Positions 25,972-35,286 of a DNA stretch of 64,000 bases are shown here, in pieces. A model generated the notes under the pieces. It did no database searches. It saw only the letters and a program-made list of their open reading frames with translations, and was not told where the DNA came from. The position numbers and the translations under genes are program-made. Each line of letters begins with the position of its first letter. Positions within the stretch are counted from its first letter, which is position 1. This DNA comes from Porphyrobacter sp. CACIAM 03H1 (GTDB taxonomy: Bacteria; Pseudomonadota; Alphaproteobacteria; Sphingomonadales; Sphingomonadaceae), in NCBI RefSeq assembly GCF_002215495.1, contig NZ_CP021378.1, positions 1,612,764-1,676,763 on the forward strand, given 5' to 3'.

Positions 25972-26505
25972 ATGCCCATTTTCGGTCGCAAGAAGCCGCA
26001 GCCCCAGCCCCGCCCGGAGCCGCAGCGCTTCGCCCCCGAGCCGCGCCCGTCGCAATCCGGCGCGAATGACGGCGCCGATGCGGCGATAGCGATGCTCTCG
26101 CAGGCGCTCGGGCTCGATCTCGATTTCGAGAGCGGGTTCATCTTCGCTCCCAGCCTGTGGACGGATCCCGCGATCGGCCCGATGCTGGAACGCAACGGTC
26201 TGAAGCCGCACATGGCGGGCAACAGACTCGCGCTGCTCAAGAGCCCGTCGACGATTGCCAAGCTTCTGGCGATGGACCCTGAAAGCCCGCTGCGTAGCGC
26301 GCTGGAAAAGGCGCGTTTCGGCATGGTGCTCTACAACCCCGATGCCGAGAACGGCTATGCCGACGGCCTGGTCGCCTTGCAGCGCGAGAAGCTGCACGAA
26401 TACGCGACCCGCGCCGACCTCTCGGAGGAAGCGCGCAAATACGCCACCATCCATCTGATGATGTTCAGCGAGGAGGTGATGCGCGGGAAGGTAAAGCTCG
26501 GCTGA
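25972..26505 (+). CDS. Conserved-looking hypothetical protein
   Basis: A 177-residue soluble protein. The first ~35 residues are Pro/Arg/Gln-rich (KKPQPQPRPEPQRF) and look disordered. The rest is helical, with LGLDLDFESGFIF and RFGMVLYNPDAENGYADGL as recognisable blocks. I know no function for it. AAGGAG lies 6 bp before the ATG at 25972. The 194 bp upstream region towards the divergent GGDEF-like gene shows no clear operator. It ends in a convergent hairpin shared with ettA. Confidence 0.7.
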   Translation: MPIFGRKKPQPQPRPEPQRFAPEPRPSQSGANDGADAAIAMLSQALGLDLDFESGFIFAPSLWTDPAIGPMLERNGLKPHMAGNRLALLKSPSTIAKLLAMDPESPLRSALEKARFGMVLYNPDAENGYADGLVALQREKLHEYATRADLSEEARKYATIHLMMFSEEVMRGKVKLG

Positions 26506-26540
26506 TGCGGCCATCCTGGGGCGGCTCCGGGATGGCGCAT
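26506..26540. terminator. Bidirectional hairpin between the 25972 gene and ettA
   Basis: TGCGGCCATCC and GGATGGCGCA form a stem with one bulged base around a GC-rich loop, immediately after the stop at 26505 and 5 bp from the ettA stop at 26546. No strong T-run follows, so it may work for either convergent gene or only as an mRNA end-stabiliser. Confidence 0.5.
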
Positions 26541-26545
26541 CAGGT

Positions 26546-28219
26546 TCAGCGCGTGAGCTTCTTATAGGCGAGGCGCGTCGGGCGGTCCGCCGCATCGCCG
26601 AGGCGGCGGCGCTTGTCTTCCTCGTAGGCCTCGAAGTTGCCTTCGAACCACTCGACATGGCTGTTGCCCTCGAAAGCGAGGATGTGGGTGGCGAGCCGGT
26701 CGAGGAAGAAGCGGTCGTGGCTGATGACCACGGCGCAGCCCGCGAAATTCTCGATCGCGTCTTCCAATGCCGCCAGCGTTTCGACGTCGAGGTCGTTGGT
26801 CGGCTCGTCCAGCAGCAGCACGTTGCCGCCCTGCTTCAGCATCTTGGCCATATGCACGCGGTTGCGTTCACCGCCCGAGAGCTTGCCGACGTTCTTCTGC
26901 TGGTCCGCGCCCTTGAAGTTGAACGCACCGACATAGGCACGCGTGCTCATGTCCTGGCCGTTGACCTTCATGTAATCGAGCCCGTCGGAGATTTCCTCCC
27001 AGACGTTCTTCTTCGGGTCGAGATGGTCTCGGCTCTGGTCCACGTAACCGAGGCGTACGGTCGAGCCGATCTCGATCGTGCCGCTGTCGGGCTGTTCCTT
27101 GCCGGTGAGGATCTTGAACAGGGTCGACTTGCCCGCGCCGTTCGGCCCGATCACGCCGACGATCCCGCCAGGGGGGAGCATGAAGGACAGGTTCTCGAAC
27201 AGCAGCTTGTCGCCGTAAGCCTTGGTGAGGTTCTTGGCCTCGATCACCTTGCCGCCGAGGCGCTCGGGCACCTGGATGACGATCTGCGCCTTGCCGACCT
27301 GGCGGTTGTCCTGGCTGTTCTGAAGCTCCTCGAACTTGCGGATACGCGCCTTGGACTTGGTCTGGCGCGCGGCGGGCGTCTGCCGGATCCATTCGAGTTC
27401 GCGGGCCAGCGCCTTCTGCTTGCCGCTTTCCTCGCGGCTTTCCTGCTCGAGGCGCTTGGCCTTCTTCTCGAGGTAGGTCGAGTAGTTGCCTTCGTAGGGG
27501 TAGTAGGAGCCGCGATCGAGTTCGAGGATCCATTCGACTACGTTATCAAGGAAGTAGCGGTCGTGGGTGATCATCAGCACCGCGCCGGCATATTCCTTGA
27601 GGTGGTTTTCGAGCCACTGGACCGATTCCGCGTCGAGGTGGTTGGTCGGTTCGTCCAACAGCAGGATCGAGGGCTTCTGAATCAGCAGACGGGTGAGCGC
27701 GACGCGGCGCTTCTCACCGCCTGAGAGGTCCTTGACCGGCCAGTCGCCCGGCGGGCAGCGCAGCGCTTCCATCGCCACTTCGAGCTGGTTGTCGAGGGTC
27801 CAGCCATCGACCGCGTCGATCTTGTCCTGCAGCTCGCCCATCTCCGCACCGAGCGCATCGAAATCGGCATCGGGTTCGCACATGAGCGCGCTGACTTCGT
27901 TGAAACGCGCCACCAGATCGGCGGTCTCCTTGGCGCCCTCTCGCACGTTCTCGAGCACGGTCTTGGTCGGATCGAGCTCGGGCTCCTGTTCCAGATAGCC
28001 GACCGTGATGTTCTCGCCCGGCCAGGCCTCGCCGGTGAAGTCCTTGTCGATCCCGGCCATGATCTTGATCAGCGTCGACTTGCCCGCCCCGTTCGGCCCG
28101 ACGATGCCGATCTTCGCTCCCTGGTAGAACTGGAGCGAGATGTTGTTCAGCACCGGCTTCTGGGCGCCGGGGAAGGTCTTGGTCATGCCCTTCATGACAT
28201 AGGCGTATTGCGCGGCCAT
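26546..28219 (-). CDS. ettA: Energy-dependent translational throttle protein EttA
   Basis: A 557-residue ABC-F ATPase with two complete nucleotide-binding domains and no membrane part. Walker A GPNGAGKST occurs in both halves, with the signatures LSGGEKRRVALTRLL and LSGGERNRVHMAKML and the Walker B stretches LLLDEPTNHLDAES and LLLDEPTNDLDVET. Length equals E. coli EttA (555) and the start MAAQYAYVMKGMTKTFP is typical. EttA binds the ribosomal E site and gates the first elongation step according to the ATP/ADP ratio. It is an isolated gene, divergent from the M28 peptidase. Confidence 0.95.
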   Translation of the reverse strand: MAAQYAYVMKGMTKTFPGAQKPVLNNISLQFYQGAKIGIVGPNGAGKSTLIKIMAGIDKDFTGEAWPGENITVGYLEQEPELDPTKTVLENVREGAKETADLVARFNEVSALMCEPDADFDALGAEMGELQDKIDAVDGWTLDNQLEVAMEALRCPPGDWPVKDLSGGEKRRVALTRLLIQKPSILLLDEPTNHLDAESVQWLENHLKEYAGAVLMITHDRYFLDNVVEWILELDRGSYYPYEGNYSTYLEKKAKRLEQESREESGKQKALARELEWIRQTPAARQTKSKARIRKFEELQNSQDNRQVGKAQIVIQVPERLGGKVIEAKNLTKAYGDKLLFENLSFMLPPGGIVGVIGPNGAGKSTLFKILTGKEQPDSGTIEIGSTVRLGYVDQSRDHLDPKKNVWEEISDGLDYMKVNGQDMSTRAYVGAFNFKGADQQKNVGKLSGGERNRVHMAKMLKQGGNVLLLDEPTNDLDVETLAALEDAIENFAGCAVVISHDRFFLDRLATHILAFEGNSHVEWFEGNFEAYEEDKRRRLGDAADRPTRLAYKKLTR

Positions 28220-28336
28220 CGGATGGTCCTTCGGGTCGAGTGATCAGCGGGAAATTTGTGGGCCGCAGATAGGGAAGGGGAGGGGCGAGGGCAAGCGGCT
28301 AGACTTGCGTGCGCCCTGCCGATAGCACCTGTGGCC

Positions 28337-29752
28337 ATGAACCGCCTCGTCCCAGTGCTCGCCGCGCTCCCGCTCGCTTTCCTGTCCACCCCCGCCTTCG
28401 CGCAGACCCAGGCGCTCGAACAGGCCGCCGCCGCCGCGCTCGAGAGCGACACCTACGCGTGGGATTTCGTCGAGGGGATCACCACCGAGGTCGGCCCGCG
28501 TCAGGCAGGGACCGAAGCCGAGGCGCGCGGGCGGGCTTGGGCCGTGGCCTGGCTCAAGGCCAAGGGCTTCGCCAATGTCGCCGACGAGCCCTTCATGATG
28601 GACACCTGGGTGCCCGGCGACATCGCCCGCGCCCGCGTCACCGCGCCTTTCGCGCAGGACCTGACCGTGCTGCCGCTCGGCAATTCCGGCGCGACGCCCG
28701 CGGGGGGGATCGAGGCGGAGGTGGTGTTCTTCCGCACCGTCGACGAATTGCGCGCCGCGCCCGCCGAGAGCCTCGCGGGCAAGATCGCCTATATCAGCCA
28801 CCAGATGCGCCCCGCCCAGGACGGATCGCATTACGGTTTTGCCGGCCCGGTGCGTTGGGTCGGCCCGGGCCTCGCCGCGAGCAAGGGCGCGGTCGGTGTC
28901 GTAATCAAGTCGGTCGGCACCGATCACCACCGCAACCCGCACACCGGCGGCACCAGCTTCCCTGAGGGCGTGAAGCCGATCCCGGCGGGCGCGCTGAGCC
29001 TGCCGGACGCCGAAAACCTCGAGCGGATGTTCGCCCGGGCCAAGGGGCGGCCGCTGACGCTGCGGCTCGAAATGAACCCGCGCCAGCTCGGCAAGACCGA
29101 GAGCGGCAATGTCGTGGGCGAGATCGTCGGGCAGAACCCTTCGCTCCCGCCGGTGCTGCTTGCCTGCCATATCGACAGCTGGTGGAATTCGCCGGGCGCC
29201 TTCGACGACGGCGCGGGCTGCGCGATCGTCGCGGCGGCCGCGCTCAATGCCGCCAAGGCCGGCCAGCCGCTGCGCACCGTGCGTGTCCTGATGGCCGGGG
29301 CCGAGGAGACCGGCCTGTGGGGAAGCAAGGCCTATAGCGAGGCGCACCTCGACGAGGCGATCGCGGTCGGGATCGAGAGCGATTTCGGCGCGGACCGGGT
29401 GTGGCGCTTCGATTCGAACTTCCGCGAGAGCAACCCTGCGCTCCACAAGCGCATCGCCGCCGCCGTCGCGCGCTTCGGCGTCTCGGCCGGCAGCGATGTC
29501 GCCACCGGCGGCGCGGACCTCAACATCGTGCGTGACCAGAAGGGCGCGCTGATCGATCTCCAGCAGGACGGGATGCGCTATTTCGACCTGCACCACACCC
29601 CCGACGACACGCTGGACAAGATCGATCCGGTGCAACTGCGCCAGAATGTCGCGGTGTGGACGATGGTGGTGGGGATCCTCGCCAACGAGGCCAATTCGAT
29701 CCTCACGGGCGGGCCGATTCCTTCGGCGCCCAAGATCATGCAGGCCCCCTGA
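28337..29752 (+). CDS. Secreted M28-family metallopeptidase
   Basis: A 471-residue exported zinc peptidase of the Q-type carboxypeptidase/aminopeptidase group. The signal peptide ends after AFA (about residue 23). Metal ligands are His278 (in CHIDSW), Asp290 (in FDDGAG), Glu324 next to catalytic Glu323 in AGAEETGLWG, an Asp in GIESDFG and a C-terminal His in DLHHTPDD. A PA-like insert sits between residues 120 and 240. The ATG at 28337 is chosen because it begins the signal peptide; the open frame extends upstream without a start of comparable quality. Confidence 0.92.
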   Translation: MNRLVPVLAALPLAFLSTPAFAQTQALEQAAAAALESDTYAWDFVEGITTEVGPRQAGTEAEARGRAWAVAWLKAKGFANVADEPFMMDTWVPGDIARARVTAPFAQDLTVLPLGNSGATPAGGIEAEVVFFRTVDELRAAPAESLAGKIAYISHQMRPAQDGSHYGFAGPVRWVGPGLAASKGAVGVVIKSVGTDHHRNPHTGGTSFPEGVKPIPAGALSLPDAENLERMFARAKGRPLTLRLEMNPRQLGKTESGNVVGEIVGQNPSLPPVLLACHIDSWWNSPGAFDDGAGCAIVAAAALNAAKAGQPLRTVRVLMAGAEETGLWGSKAYSEAHLDEAIAVGIESDFGADRVWRFDSNFRESNPALHKRIAAAVARFGVSAGSDVATGGADLNIVRDQKGALIDLQQDGMRYFDLHHTPDDTLDKIDPVQLRQNVAVWTMVVGILANEANSILTGGPIPSAPKIMQAP

Positions 29753-29776
29753 CAGCCCGCCGAGTAGCGCCGCCCG

Positions 29777-31315
29777 TCAGGCTGCCGGGCGCAGGCGCAT
29801 CGGGCGCGGTTCGCCATCCTCGCGGCGGAAGTGGCTCACCTGTCCGCGCAGGTCCTCCGCTCCGCGCAGCAATTCGACCGAGGCCGCGCTGGTCTGTTCG
29901 GCCATCGCCGCGTTCTGCTGCATCCCGCGGTCGAGCAGGCCCATCGCGGCGTCGATCTGGCGGATCGCCTCGACCGCGCTGCCCGAGCCCTGCGCGATGC
30001 TTTCGACCTGGCTGGCGATGTCGGAGAAGCGGCTCACCAGCGAGCTGAGCAGGGCGACCAGCTGCTGCACCCGCGCAACGCCGAGCGCGACCTCCTCCTT
30101 CGAGGTCGCCACCAGCTGCTTGATCGCTCCGGCCGACTGCGCCGACCGCTGGGCAAGTTCGCGCACTTCGCCTGCCACCACGGCAAAGCCCTTGCCCGCC
30201 TCGCCCGCCCGCGCCGCCTCGACCCCGGCGTTGAGCGCCAGCAGGTTGGTCTGGAAGGCGATGGTGTCGATGAAGGCGATCATCTCGCCGATCTGGGTCG
30301 ACGAAGTCTCGATCCGGGTCATCGCCTCGGCGGCGCCGGCAACATCGGCGGCGCCGCTGTCGGCGTCGGCCTTGGCGCCGAGCGCGGTTTCGCGGGTCTC
30401 GGCCCACAGCCGGGCCTGCGCCTCGATATCGCGCAGCAGTTCCGCGGCGGTGCGGGCGACAGTCTCGATCGCGGCGGTCTGCTGCTCGGTCTTGGCCGCC
30501 AGATCTCCCGAGGCCTCGCGCAGTTCGTGCGCGCCGGTGGCGACCTGCTCGGCGGTGAAGGCCACGGCGCCGACCAGCCCGTCGAGCTGCGCGCAGGTCT
30601 CGTTGAGCAGCGTGCGCGCGCTGTCGTAGTCGCCGGGGAAGGGGGTCGCGATCTGCGAACCGAGGTCCCCGCCGGACATCGCGACCAGCCGTTCGCTGAG
30701 GCTGGCGAGAACGCTGCGCTGCTCGGCCGCCTTCGCTTCGCGCTCGGCGTGAAGTTCGGCATCGCGGGCGGCTTGCGCGGCGCGGGTTTCCATCAGCCGC
30801 CGTATAAGCGCCTCGAAATGGCGGCACAGCGCGATCAGCACCCCCGCCTCGATCAGCACCACCACTGCGTGGAACATTACCCGCGAGATGTCGGCACCGT
30901 CCGGAAAGACATAGGCTGGCGCGACGAAATTGAGCAGCAGGTGGTGCAGCGCGGTGACGACTGTACCGATCACGATGGTGCGCCAGTCGGCCAGCGCCGC
31001 GAGCACCGCCAGGAAGGCGAAGAACAGCATGTGCATGTCGATGATCCAGCCGCTGTCGCTCGCCATCGCCAGGAGGAGCGCTGCCAGCAGCGGATAGGTC
31101 ACCGAGATGACGACCCGCGCCAGCGGATCGCAGCGGCGCGTGGCGGCGAACCAGACCGGGGCCGCCACCAGCAGGGCCGAGCTCAGTGCAATGAAGGGGG
31201 CGCCGCCCGCCAATCCCCAAACCACGAGGATCGATCCCACCACGCCCGCGAGCGAGCCCACCACCCGCACGCCGGTTTCCCGCAGCTCACGCATCTCGTC
31301 GACAATCATCGTCAT
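29777..31315 (-). CDS. Methyl-accepting chemotaxis protein with polytopic, His-containing membrane sensor
   Basis: A 512-residue chemoreceptor, last gene of the che operon. Instead of a periplasmic loop domain it has about six membrane segments (roughly residues 17-170). Histidines sit in or next to these helices: His95 in DMHMLFF, His124-His125 in ALHHLLLNF and His149 in VMFHAVVV, with Glu156 close by. The cytoplasmic part ends in the highly conserved signalling hairpin ([21 protein letters not shown], split here by domain numbering at about residues 360-380). No C-terminal CheR/CheB tether pentapeptide is present. The ATG at 31315 follows GGGGGTG and is 1 bp from the preceding stop; a longer frame upstream is a shadow. 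The ligand is unknown; a metal, haem or redox signal is conceivable. Confidence 0.9.
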   Translation of the reverse strand: MTMIVDEMRELRETGVRVVGSLAGVVGSILVVWGLAGGAPFIALSSALLVAAPVWFAATRRCDPLARVVISVTYPLLAALLLAMASDSGWIIDMHMLFFAFLAVLAALADWRTIVIGTVVTALHHLLLNFVAPAYVFPDGADISRVMFHAVVVLIEAGVLIALCRHFEALIRRLMETRAAQAARDAELHAEREAKAAEQRSVLASLSERLVAMSGGDLGSQIATPFPGDYDSARTLLNETCAQLDGLVGAVAFTAEQVATGAHELREASGDLAAKTEQQTAAIETVARTAAELLRDIEAQARLWAETRETALGAKADADSGAADVAGAAEAMTRIETSSTQIGEMIAFIDTIAFQTNLLALNAGVEAARAGEAGKGFAVVAGEVRELAQRSAQSAGAIKQLVATSKEEVALGVARVQQLVALLSSLVSRFSDIASQVESIAQGSGSAVEAIRQIDAAMGLLDRGMQQNAAMAEQTSAASVELLRGAEDLRGQVSHFRREDGEPRPMRLRPAA

Positions 31316-31316
31316 G

Positions 31317-31616
31317 TCACCCCCCATCGGACCGGCAGCCCGGCGCGCGCGCGGCAACTGGCACGATGCCTTGCGACAGCGCATGGAGCAGGCTGCGGTT
31401 GTCGGAAATGCGCGCGATCACCCGCCCGCTTGCGCTGTCGAGCGCCAGCAGCGGTGCCCCCGTTCGGTCGGCCCATGCGAGCACGCCGCGGAGACCGCCG
31501 GTGCCGAGCGGCACCAGCAACGCCGCCTGCCCGGGACGCGGCCATGCCAGCGCTGCGACCAGCGCGAACACCACGCCCGCCGCATGCAGGCCGATCAGGG
31601 CGCGCTCAAGCCGCAC
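31317..31616 (-). CDS. Small single-span protein in the che operon, unknown function
   Basis: A 99-residue protein starting with GTG at 31616, preceded by a strong GGAGG 6 bp upstream. It has one hydrophobic segment (about residues 7-25, [19 protein letters not shown]) and then a small globular stretch with [20 protein letters not shown] and [17 protein letters not shown]. The start overlaps the upstream gene by 11 bp and the stop is 1 bp from the chemoreceptor start, so it is firmly part of the operon. I recognise no family. A receptor accessory role is inference from position. The longer frame upstream in this phase is spurious. Confidence 0.65.
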   Translation of the reverse strand: MRLERALIGLHAAGVVFALVAALAWPRPGQAALLVPLGTGGLRGVLAWADRTGAPLLALDSASGRVIARISDNRSLLHALSQGIVPVAARAPGCRSDGG

Positions 31617-31893
31617 CGGCCTCCTCCAGCGCGTGACGCAGGTCGCCGAGCCGGATCGCCGCCACCGCCGCGCGGGGATCGGGGGAGGCGAGCACGCCGG
31701 CCATTTCGCGCAGCGACTGCGCCAGCCGGTCGATCTGCTGCAACTGCACCAGATAGCGGCCCGCGACATCGGGGTCGCTGCACAGCACGATGCCGAAGGT
31801 CTCGGACTCCTCAGCCAGTGCGGCAAGGTGCGCGGCGATGCCTTCGAGCAGGGCCGGAGAGGGAGCCGCACGGGATTCGGGAGGCTGAACCAT
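31606..31893 (-). CDS. Small helical protein in the che operon, unknown function
   Basis: A 95-residue soluble, mostly alpha-helical protein that starts 2 bp after the cheW stop. Visible blocks are LLEGIAAHLAALAEESETFG, LCSDPDVAGRYLVQLQQIDR and SLREMAGVLASPDP. The two-helix look and Gln/Leu-rich centre could suit a four-helix dimer like a phosphatase or scaffold, but no CheZ, CheX or CheC motif is visible. Position between cheW and a chemoreceptor suggests a chemotaxis adaptor. It is too short to name safely. Confidence 0.65.
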   Translation of the reverse strand: MVQPPESRAAPSPALLEGIAAHLAALAEESETFGIVLCSDPDVAGRYLVQLQQIDRLAQSLREMAGVLASPDPRAAVAAIRLGDLRHALEEAGAA

Positions 31894-31895
31894 CC

Positions 31896-32336
31896 TCAGG
31901 CCGCCAGTTCGACCGGTTCGTCCGCCATCAGCCGGGCAAGATCGAGCACCATCACCATGTCCTCGCCCAGCGGGGCGATGCCTTCGAGGAAGTGGGTGAT
32001 GGTCTCGTGCCCCATCGCATCGGGCTGCTGGAGCGTGCCGGCCTCGATCCCGACGATGTCGGCGACGTCGTGGACGATCAGGCCGCGCATCTGGCCCTCG
32101 TGCTCGATGACGATGATAGGGTTGCGCGGCGTTGCGTCGGTCGGCTCCCACCCGAGCCGGGCGGCGAGGTCGATCACCGGCAGCACCGCGCCGCGCAGGT
32201 TGACTACCCCCGCGACATAGTCGGGCACGCGCGGCAGGCGGGTAACGGGCGACCAGGCGCGGATCTCGCGCACGGTCATGATGTCGATGCCGAACCGCTG
32301 GCTGGCGATCCCGAAGGTGATGAGTTCGTGGCGCAT
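31896..32336 (-). CDS. cheW: Chemotaxis coupling protein CheW
   Basis: A 146-residue CheW-domain protein linking chemoreceptors to CheA. It begins HELITFGIASQRFGIDIMTV, and the second-half motif VAGVVNLRGAVLPVIDLAAR is the classical CheW beta-barrel signature. It is 22 bp after cheY and 2 bp before the small helical gene. Confidence 0.94.
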   Translation of the reverse strand: MRHELITFGIASQRFGIDIMTVREIRAWSPVTRLPRVPDYVAGVVNLRGAVLPVIDLAARLGWEPTDATPRNPIIVIEHEGQMRGLIVHDVADIVGIEAGTLQQPDAMGHETITHFLEGIAPLGEDMVMVLDLARLMADEPVELAA

Positions 32337-32358
32337 GGGGGCGTTACCTCGGGCAGGG

Positions 32359-32742
32359 TCAGTGGATCACGCGGCGCAGCGCGGCGGTGAGCTTGTCGGC
32401 ATCGAAGGGCTTGACGATCCACCCCGTCGCTCCGGCGTTGCGGGCGCGCTGCTTCTTTTCCTCGGAGCTTTCGGTGGTCAGCACCAGGATCGGGCGTTCG
32501 GCATGGAGCGCGCTCGAGCGCAGCTTCTCGATCAGCCCGAAGCCGTCGAGGCGCGGCATGTTGATGTCGGTGATGATGACGTCGACCTCGTTCGAGGCGA
32601 GCCATTCGAGCGCCTCCTGACCATCCTCGCACTGTTCGACCGCAAAGCCGCGCGAAGTGAGGGCGCCGAGCAGCAGCGCGCGCATTGAGGCGCTGTCGTC
32701 GACCGTCAGGACACGGATGGTGGAGGGGTTGCTGGCTTGCAT
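32359..32742 (-). CDS. cheY: Chemotaxis response regulator CheY
   Basis: A 127-residue stand-alone receiver domain. The acidic pocket is Asp15-Asp16, the phosphorylated residue is Asp59 in VIITDINMP, with Thr89 and Lys111 (in WIVKPF) completing the site. It should carry the CheA signal to the motility output, which is not encoded in this window. It lies between cheD (18 bp gap) and cheW (22 bp gap). Confidence 0.93.
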   Translation of the reverse strand: MQASNPSTIRVLTVDDSASMRALLLGALTSRGFAVEQCEDGQEALEWLASNEVDVIITDINMPRLDGFGLIEKLRSSALHAERPILVLTTESSEEKKQRARNAGATGWIVKPFDADKLTAALRRVIH

Positions 32743-32760
32743 GATGTGCTCCGTTTGGCC

Positions 32761-33330
32761 CTAGAATAGCTCGACCGTCCCAAATGCCGATTGCGGCCGC
32801 CCCAGTGGTTTCTGCGTAGGGGCGTTGTCGGAAGGCACCAGCCGGGCGCGCACCTGCCCGCTGGCGGGGCGGAACTGGATGCGCCGCGCCTGGGTGCCCT
32901 CGAGATCCTCGAACACCTTGGGGATGTTCTCGCGCTCGAGGAACTGGCGGGCGAAGGCGGCATTGGCGGTGCCGATCGGGGAGAGATCGGGATTGAGGTT
33001 CGCGCCGCCGTAAAGCCGCGCGCGCATCCGGCTCTTGTTTGCGCCCAGCGCGAGCATCTCGTTGATCAGCAGTTCCATCAGGAACAGGCCGTAATCGCTG
33101 TCGAAGGTCTGGTTTCGGACATGGGCCGGGGGCTCGGCGAGCAGGAAGTGGTTCATGCCGCCCACCTGCGCCACGGGATCGAACAGGCAGGTTGCGACGC
33201 AGCTGCCGAGAATGGTGCTCATCTCCACGCGAGGATCGGTGCTCGCCTTGGCCTCGCCCTGGACGATGGTGACGCGGATCGCCTCGGAGGGCGATCCGGC
33301 CGGAGCGGAGAAGGGGGTCATGGCGGTCAT
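32761..33330 (-). CDS. cheD: Chemoreceptor glutamine deamidase CheD
   Basis: A 189-residue CheD that deamidates receptor glutamines. The catalytic Cys44 is in LGSCVATCLFDP and His61 in GGMNHFLL. The position of Thr21 in the Thermotoga enzyme appears to be Ser38 here. The start overlaps the cheB stop (ATGA). No cheC is present in the window, so the CheC-CheD feedback of Bacillus cannot be assumed. Confidence 0.92.
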   Translation of the reverse strand: MTAMTPFSAPAGSPSEAIRVTIVQGEAKASTDPRVEMSTILGSCVATCLFDPVAQVGGMNHFLLAEPPAHVRNQTFDSDYGLFLMELLINEMLALGANKSRMRARLYGGANLNPDLSPIGTANAAFARQFLERENIPKVFEDLEGTQARRIQFRPASGQVRARLVPSDNAPTQKPLGRPQSAFGTVELF

Positions 33331-34391
33331 GGCGCGGGTGCCTTGCTGGGTGTGAAGATGGCCGGGGCAATGCGCTCGAGCGGCAGCACCTCGCCGGCCG
33401 CGCCCAGCTCAATCGCCGCGCGCGGCATGCCGAAGACGACGCAGCTCGCCTGGTCCTGGGCGATGGTGCGCGCGCCGATACTGGCGAGCGCGACCATGCC
33501 CTGCGCGCCGTCCTGCCCCATGCCGGTGAGCAGGATGCCGAGTGCCCGGGGGCCGCGCGCGGGGCCGAGTGTGGAGGCGAGCGAGGCGAACAGCCGGTCG
33601 ACGCTGGGGCGGTGGCCGGACACCGGATCGCCCTCGCGCAGCACGCAGCGTAGCCCCCGCGCGCCGGCCGCCGCGACCTGCAGGTGGCGCTCGTTGCCCG
33701 GCGCGAGCAAGATCGTGCCGCTTTCCAGCGGCATGTCGCTTTCCGCCAGCATCACGCGCGGGCGCACCGCGCGGTCGAGGGACTGGGCGATGGCCCCGGC
33801 GAAGCAGCCGTTGATGTGCTGGACGACGAGGGTCGGCGGGCAATCCGCAGGGAAGTTTGCCAGAAGGGTGTGCAGCGCCTCGACCCCGCCTGTCGAGGCG
33901 CCGATCACGATGGCGTCGGGCAGGGCGGTGGCGGAGGCCGGGGTGGGTGCAGCGGCGGAGGATGTGCGAGCCGGCCGCGCAGGGGCGGTGGCGAAGCGCA
34001 CCCGCGCGGCCTCGCGCACCATTGCCGGCAAGGCGCCGTCGTCGGCGCCGCCCTGCGTCATCCGCAACTGGGATTTGGGGATACAGCCCACCGCGCCGAG
34101 CTGCAGGCCGCGCACCGTCGCGCTCGCGCCGGCCTCGGTCGCGCCGGACACGAGGATCACCGGCGTCGGGCGCAGGGCCATGATCTTCTCGAGGAAGGAC
34201 AGCCCGTCCATCCCCGGCATCTCGATGTCGAGCGTCACCACGTCCGGATCGAGCGCCTTGATGAGCTGGCGCGCCTCGGCGGCGTCGGCGGCGGTGCCGG
34301 CGACGGTGATGTCGCTCTCGCGCTCGAGCCGGTGCTGGAGCAGCGCCCGCATCAGCGGGGAATCGTCGACGATCAGGACGCGGATGCTCAT
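33327..34391 (-). CDS. cheB: Protein-glutamate methylesterase CheB
   Basis: A 354-residue two-domain enzyme. The N-terminal receiver has Asp9-Asp10 and phospho-acceptor Asp55 (TLDIEMPGMDG). After a linker rich in Ala/Pro/Thr the methylesterase domain keeps its triad: Ser166 in IGASTGGVEAL, His192 in VVQHING and Asp294 in GMGQDGAQGM. It removes methyl groups from receptors for adaptation. The start overlaps cheR and the stop overlaps cheD, both by four bases. The intact triad contrasts with the second CheB-like protein at 49713. Confidence 0.95.
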   Translation of the reverse strand: MSIRVLIVDDSPLMRALLQHRLERESDITVAGTAADAAEARQLIKALDPDVVTLDIEMPGMDGLSFLEKIMALRPTPVILVSGATEAGASATVRGLQLGAVGCIPKSQLRMTQGGADDGALPAMVREAARVRFATAPARPARTSSAAAPTPASATALPDAIVIGASTGGVEALHTLLANFPADCPPTLVVQHINGCFAGAIAQSLDRAVRPRVMLAESDMPLESGTILLAPGNERHLQVAAAGARGLRCVLREGDPVSGHRPSVDRLFASLASTLGPARGPRALGILLTGMGQDGAQGMVALASIGARTIAQDQASCVVFGMPRAAIELGAAGEVLPLERIAPAIFTPSKAPAP

Positions 34392-35284
34392 GCCGTGCCC
34401 TTCCGGCGATAGATTGTCGGGCCGACCGGTTCGAGCAGCGCCGCTGCCGGACCGCTCACCCTTTCGGAATGACCGATGTAGAGATGGCCGCCCGGTGCCA
34501 GCTGGCGGGCGAAACGGGCGACCAGATGCTCTTTGGTCGGGGCGTCGAAATAGATCATCACATTGCGGCAGAAGATGACATCGAAGGGGCGCCGCATCGG
34601 CCAATCGCCCATCAGGTTGAGTTCGCGGAAGCGGACCATCGCCTGCAACGCCTGGTCGATCGCGACGCGCGGCTCGCCGCCGGCCCCGGCAGCAGGCACG
34701 CACCAGGTGCGGCGCAGCGGTTCGGGCAGTGCCTCGAGCGCACTGGCCGGATAGGTCGCACCCCGCGCGCCTGCGAGGGCATTGACCGAGATGTCGCTGG
34801 CGAGCGCCAGCACGCGGCTCTGCGCAATCCGCAGGCCTGCCTCGCGTTCGGGCCCGAGCAGCACCATCAGCAGCGTCCAGATCTCCTCGCCGGTGGAACA
34901 CCCCGCCGACCAGATGCGCACGTCCTCGCCGGCCAGCGCGCGGCGCACGAGGTCGGGGCGCAGTTCCGCGGCGAAGTGGTCGAAGTGATGCGGCTCGCGG
35001 TGGAAATAGGTGTGGTTGGTGGTCAGCGCCGCGATCACGGCGGTCTGCCCCTGCGGGTCCTCCGCCAGCGCATCGAGAAACGCGCCGAAGCTCGTGAGGC
35101 CGCTGCGCCGCACCAGCGGAGCGAGGCGCGAATAGGCGAGCATGCGCTTGCGATCCGACAGGACGATGCCGCTCCGGTCATGGATCAGCGCGGCGATGCG
35201 GCGGAAGTCGGCTTCGCTGTAGATGGCGGGGCTGACGCCGGGCACGATGCTGTCGGTCGCCGCCGCGGCGGATGAGGCGTGCAT
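34388..35284 (-). CDS. cheR: Chemotaxis protein methyltransferase CheR
   Basis: A 298-residue SAM-dependent enzyme that methylates receptor glutamates. The N-terminal helical domain contains HDRSGIVLSDRKRMLAYSRL. The SAM motif is IWSAGCSTGEEIWTL and the later motif is FDVIFCRNVMIYFD with FARQLAPGGHLYIGHSE. It lies 2 bp after cheA and overlaps cheB by four bases. Confidence 0.95.
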   Translation of the reverse strand: MHASSAAAATDSIVPGVSPAIYSEADFRRIAALIHDRSGIVLSDRKRMLAYSRLAPLVRRSGLTSFGAFLDALAEDPQGQTAVIAALTTNHTYFHREPHHFDHFAAELRPDLVRRALAGEDVRIWSAGCSTGEEIWTLLMVLLGPEREAGLRIAQSRVLALASDISVNALAGARGATYPASALEALPEPLRRTWCVPAAGAGGEPRVAIDQALQAMVRFRELNLMGDWPMRRPFDVIFCRNVMIYFDAPTKEHLVARFARQLAPGGHLYIGHSERVSGPAAALLEPVGPTIYRRKGTA

Positions 35285-35286
35285 GG

